A stretch of 64,000 nt of DNA. It comes from JBBQER01 sp052148155 (GTDB lineage: Bacteria; Actinomycetota; Acidimicrobiia; IMCC26256; PALSA-610). This document shows positions 62,317-64,000 of the stretch, in pieces (the stretch's first letter is position 1; each line of letters starts with the position of its first letter). Below the pieces are notes generated by a model that saw nothing but the letters and a program-made list of their open reading frames with translations, was not told the origin of the DNA and did not search any database. Location: contig JBKQIY010000227.1 in the NCBI GenBank assembly GCA_052148155.1, positions 1 through 64,000 of the forward strand. The letters run 5' to 3'. A program made the translations under genes and the position numbers.

Positions 62317-62840
62317 CCGACGACCCCATCGAGTTCGATCCGGTCGACGCGATCGGCGCAGGCGCCTTCGGTCGGCCCGGGGCCCGCACCTTCGTCATCC
62401 AGGCACGCAAAGGTCAAGCGGTGCTGTCGGTGCTCGTCGAGAAAGAACAGGTCGCGTTGCTCGCAGCCGAAGCCGAACAGTTCCTCGACCGTATCGCTGA
62501 GGAGCATCCCGAAGAACCCGTCCCGTTCGGCGAGCTCGCGAACAGCGGAACCGTCGAAGAAGACGAGCCGCTGTTCCGTGCCCGGCTGATCGGTATCGGA
62601 TTCGATCCGGAACGATCGCTGGTGCTGTTGGAACTGCGCGAACAGGCCGCCGAAGACGAGGAACCTCCCCCCGCGGTCGACGAAATCGAAGGCCGCGTCG
62701 CACGGTTGTACGCGACCCGCGCCCAAATTCGGGCGATGCTCGCGAACGGCATCGTCGCGGTGTCGTCCGGACGACCGAAGTGCCCGCTGTGCGACTTCCC
62801 GATGGATCCCGACGGGCATATCTGCCCGCGGATGAACTGA
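62313..62840 (+). CDS. DUF3090 family protein
   Basis: A 175-residue protein with the DUF3090 N-terminus (GAFGRPGARTFVIQARKG), VLVEKEQVALLAAEAEQFLDRI, ARLIGIGFDPERSLVLLELRE, ARLYATRAQIRAMLANGIVAVSSGRPKCPLCDFPMDPDGHICPR. The final CxxC...HxC cluster suggests zinc binding. It is always found with the neighbouring phosphatase and SCO1664 genes in actinobacteria, so the three likely act together; the reaction is unknown. Confidence 0.9.
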   Translation: MTDDPIEFDPVDAIGAGAFGRPGARTFVIQARKGQAVLSVLVEKEQVALLAAEAEQFLDRIAEEHPEEPVPFGELANSGTVEEDEPLFRARLIGIGFDPERSLVLLELREQAAEDEEPPPAVDEIEGRVARLYATRAQIRAMLANGIVAVSSGRPKCPLCDFPMDPDGHICPRMN

Positions 62841-62850
62841 ACGCACCCCC

Positions 62851-63606
62851 GTGAGCGAGGCCGAAGAGTCGGGTTGGCCTGAAGTTGAGCCACTCGACGA
62901 AGACGCCGCGCAGGTGGTCTTGCGCGACGGCGAGGTCGAGGTGCTCGGCCGAATGCCGTGGTCGTCGAACGCCACCTTCCTCGTATGTCTGTCGCTCGGT
63001 TCCGATCAGCTGCTCGCGATCTACAAACCGCAGCGGGGCGAACGACCGCTGTGGGACTTCGCCCGGGGCACGTTATGTAACCGTGAGGTCGCGGCGCGAG
63101 AGATGTCCGACGCCCTCGGGTGGGCCATCGTGCCCGACACGGTGTTGCGCGACGGACCTGCCGGTGTCGGGATGATGCAACGCTTCATTCATCACGACCC
63201 CGAAGAGCACTACTTCACGTTGCTCGCGTCGCACGGCGACGAGTTCCGTCGCATGGCCGCGTTCGACATCGTCATCAACAACACCGACCGCAAGGGCGGT
63301 CACTGCCTGCGGGCCATCGAGAGCGGCAACATCTTCGGCATCGACCACGGCGTGTCGTTCCACGCGCAGTGGAAGCTGCGCACCGTGATCTGGGATTTCG
63401 CGTGCGAACCGATCCCGCCGGGCGTGTGCGCCGACCTGCGCCGGATCGACGAGGAACTCCGCGGCGGTCTCGGCGATCTGCTCGCACCGCTCCTCGACCG
63501 CTTCGAAGTCGACGCCGTGCGGGCACGGGTCCGTCACCTGCTCGCCGCAGGCGAATATCCAGACGCGGATCGCGACTACCACTCGTATCCCTGGCCCACG
63601 ATTTAG
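62851..63606 (+). CDS. SCO1664-family kinase-like protein
   Basis: A 251-residue protein of the SCO1664 family, with a PI3/4-kinase-like fold: AIYKPQRGERPLWDFARGTLCNREVAAREMSDALGW (ATP lysine and helix C), FDIVINNTDRKGGHCL (catalytic loop N-x-D-R-x-x-x-H) and IFGIDHGVSFH (metal Asp). This is the same general fold as HipA, so phosphotransfer is plausible. GTG at 62851 lies 10 nt after DUF3090. In many actinobacteria mshC follows; here a class II aldolase gene follows instead. Confidence 0.9.
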   Translation: MSEAEESGWPEVEPLDEDAAQVVLRDGEVEVLGRMPWSSNATFLVCLSLGSDQLLAIYKPQRGERPLWDFARGTLCNREVAAREMSDALGWAIVPDTVLRDGPAGVGMMQRFIHHDPEEHYFTLLASHGDEFRRMAAFDIVINNTDRKGGHCLRAIESGNIFGIDHGVSFHAQWKLRTVIWDFACEPIPPGVCADLRRIDEELRGGLGDLLAPLLDRFEVDAVRARVRHLLAAGEYPDADRDYHSYPWPTI

Positions 63607-63613
63607 GCGCCGT

Positions 63614-63630
63614 CGCCGTCGGGCACGGCG
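63614..63630 (+). terminator. Possible hairpin after the SCO1664 gene
   Basis: CGCCGT-CGGGC-ACGGCG, 8 nt after the stop; a 6-bp stem without T tract. Confidence 0.35.
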
Positions 63631-63635
63631 AGACG

Positions 63636-63641
63636 TACTAT
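63636..63641 (+). promoter_or_regulatory. Leaderless -10 box of the aldolase gene
   Basis: TACTAT followed by 6 nt and ATG at 63648; no Shine-Dalgarno sequence is present. Confidence 0.5.
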
Positions 63642-63647
63642 TTCCCC

Positions 63648-64000
63648 ATGACCGCTTTGTTGCCCGACCTGGCATACCTCCCCACGTTCGATTCCGTCGA
63701 CGAGGAACGTCTGTACCGCAAGCAGCGTCTCGCGGCGTCGTTCCGTCTGTTCGCCAAGTTCGGTTTCGACGAGGGCGTCGCCGGCCACATCACCGTACGC
63801 GACCCCGAACATCTCGACCGTTTCTGGGTGAACCCGTTCGGGATGAACTTCAAACACATCCGGGTCAGCGACCTGATCTGCGTCGACCACACCGGCACCG
63901 TCGTCGAAGGCGACGCGATGGTCAACGCCGCCGCGTTCGCGATCCATTCGCAGGTCCACGCCGCCCGTCCCGACGTGATCGCCGCCGCCCACTCCCATTC
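63648..64000 (+). CDS. Class II aldolase/adducin-family protein (N-terminal part)
   Basis: 117 residues are visible before the window ends. The pattern is that of class II aldolases: RLAASFRLFAKFGFDEGVAGHITVRDPE, FWVNPFGMNFKHIRVSDLICVDHTGTVVEG, and the zinc-binding HSHS at the break (AAAHSHS). Family members cleave sugar phosphates (fuculose-1-phosphate, ribulose-5-phosphate epimerase) or other keto substrates; the missing C-terminus prevents assignment. A clear leaderless promoter precedes it, so it is probably not in the SCO1664 operon. Confidence 0.87.
   Translation, partial: MTALLPDLAYLPTFDSVDEERLYRKQRLAASFRLFAKFGFDEGVAGHITVRDPEHLDRFWVNPFGMNFKHIRVSDLICVDHTGTVVEGDAMVNAAAFAIHSQVHAARPDVIAAAHSH

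Overview
The window is GC-rich, gene-dense chromosomal DNA of an actinobacterium, most likely a member of the Acidimicrobiia (inference). Support comes from families largely restricted to Actinobacteria: a MarP-type periplasmic protease, two DUF3499 proteins, DUF3151, and the histidine-phosphatase/DUF3090/SCO1664 triad. Secreted repeat and propeller proteins of a kind common in Acidimicrobiia add to this. No rRNA, tRNA, CRISPR array, transposase or prophage gene was seen. Several genes seem to be transcribed without a leader, with a TAnnnT box 6-8 nt before the start codon.

Layout. 0.1-5.8 kb (minus strand): a MarP-like protease and two large secreted repeat proteins (an 807-residue Trp/Cys repeat protein and an RCC1-repeat protein). 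5.8-10.1 kb: a gene-poor stretch with a 25-bp element present twice, 16-bp tandem repeats, a perfect 22-bp palindrome and a fragment of a secreted protein. 10.1-14.4 kb: a LuxR-type response regulator, an ECF sigma factor overlapping a membrane-anchored partner, and a stand-alone family A DNA polymerase/exonuclease. 14.8-17.5 kb: a MarR regulator with an MFS exporter, then a small stress-type cluster (CsbD, a four-helix membrane protein, DUF6131). 18.2-25.5 kb: an ankyrin protein, a small membrane protein, a DUF6416-like gene divergent from a HipB/HipA pair, an esterase, a metallo-beta-lactamase-fold hydrolase and a hypothetical gene. 26.1-29.9 kb: an Asn-rich repeat protein, a PelF-type glycosyltransferase and a polytopic membrane protein, probably an exopolysaccharide operon.

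30-39.7 kb: a minus-strand operon PPK2 - zinc alcohol dehydrogenase - PCMT-type methyltransferase with 4-nt overlaps, an enoyl-CoA hydratase, a GNAT protein, a DrrAB-type ABC exporter with a small membrane protein, and a cyclopropane-fatty-acid synthase closed by a strong hairpin. 39.8-47 kb: a metallo-beta-lactamase/Rieske fusion, a VOC protein, two DUF3499 paralogues, and an operon of a GHMP kinase resembling homoserine kinase, an SDR, a crotonase and an M20 peptidase. 47.4-57.1 kb: a propeller/transglycosylase wall protein, an ABC1/UbiB kinase, a SnoaL-like protein, an Fpg/Nei glycosylase, a lipoprotein divergent from lgt, and a MacB-like ABC transporter. 57.1-64 kb: purE, a nitronate monooxygenase, a CoA-disulfide-reductase-like flavoprotein, GDP-mannose 4,6-dehydratase, DUF3151, the phosphatase/DUF3090/SCO1664 triad, and a class II aldolase cut by the window edge.

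The genes do not form one pathway. Envelope and exopolysaccharide functions recur: secreted repeat proteins, PelF operon, GMD, Lgt, ABC exporters, and the wall hydrolase. So do stress functions: MarP, CsbD, PPK2, PCMT, HipBA. Functions are assigned by recognising motifs and family architecture in the translated sequence; no database search was possible.
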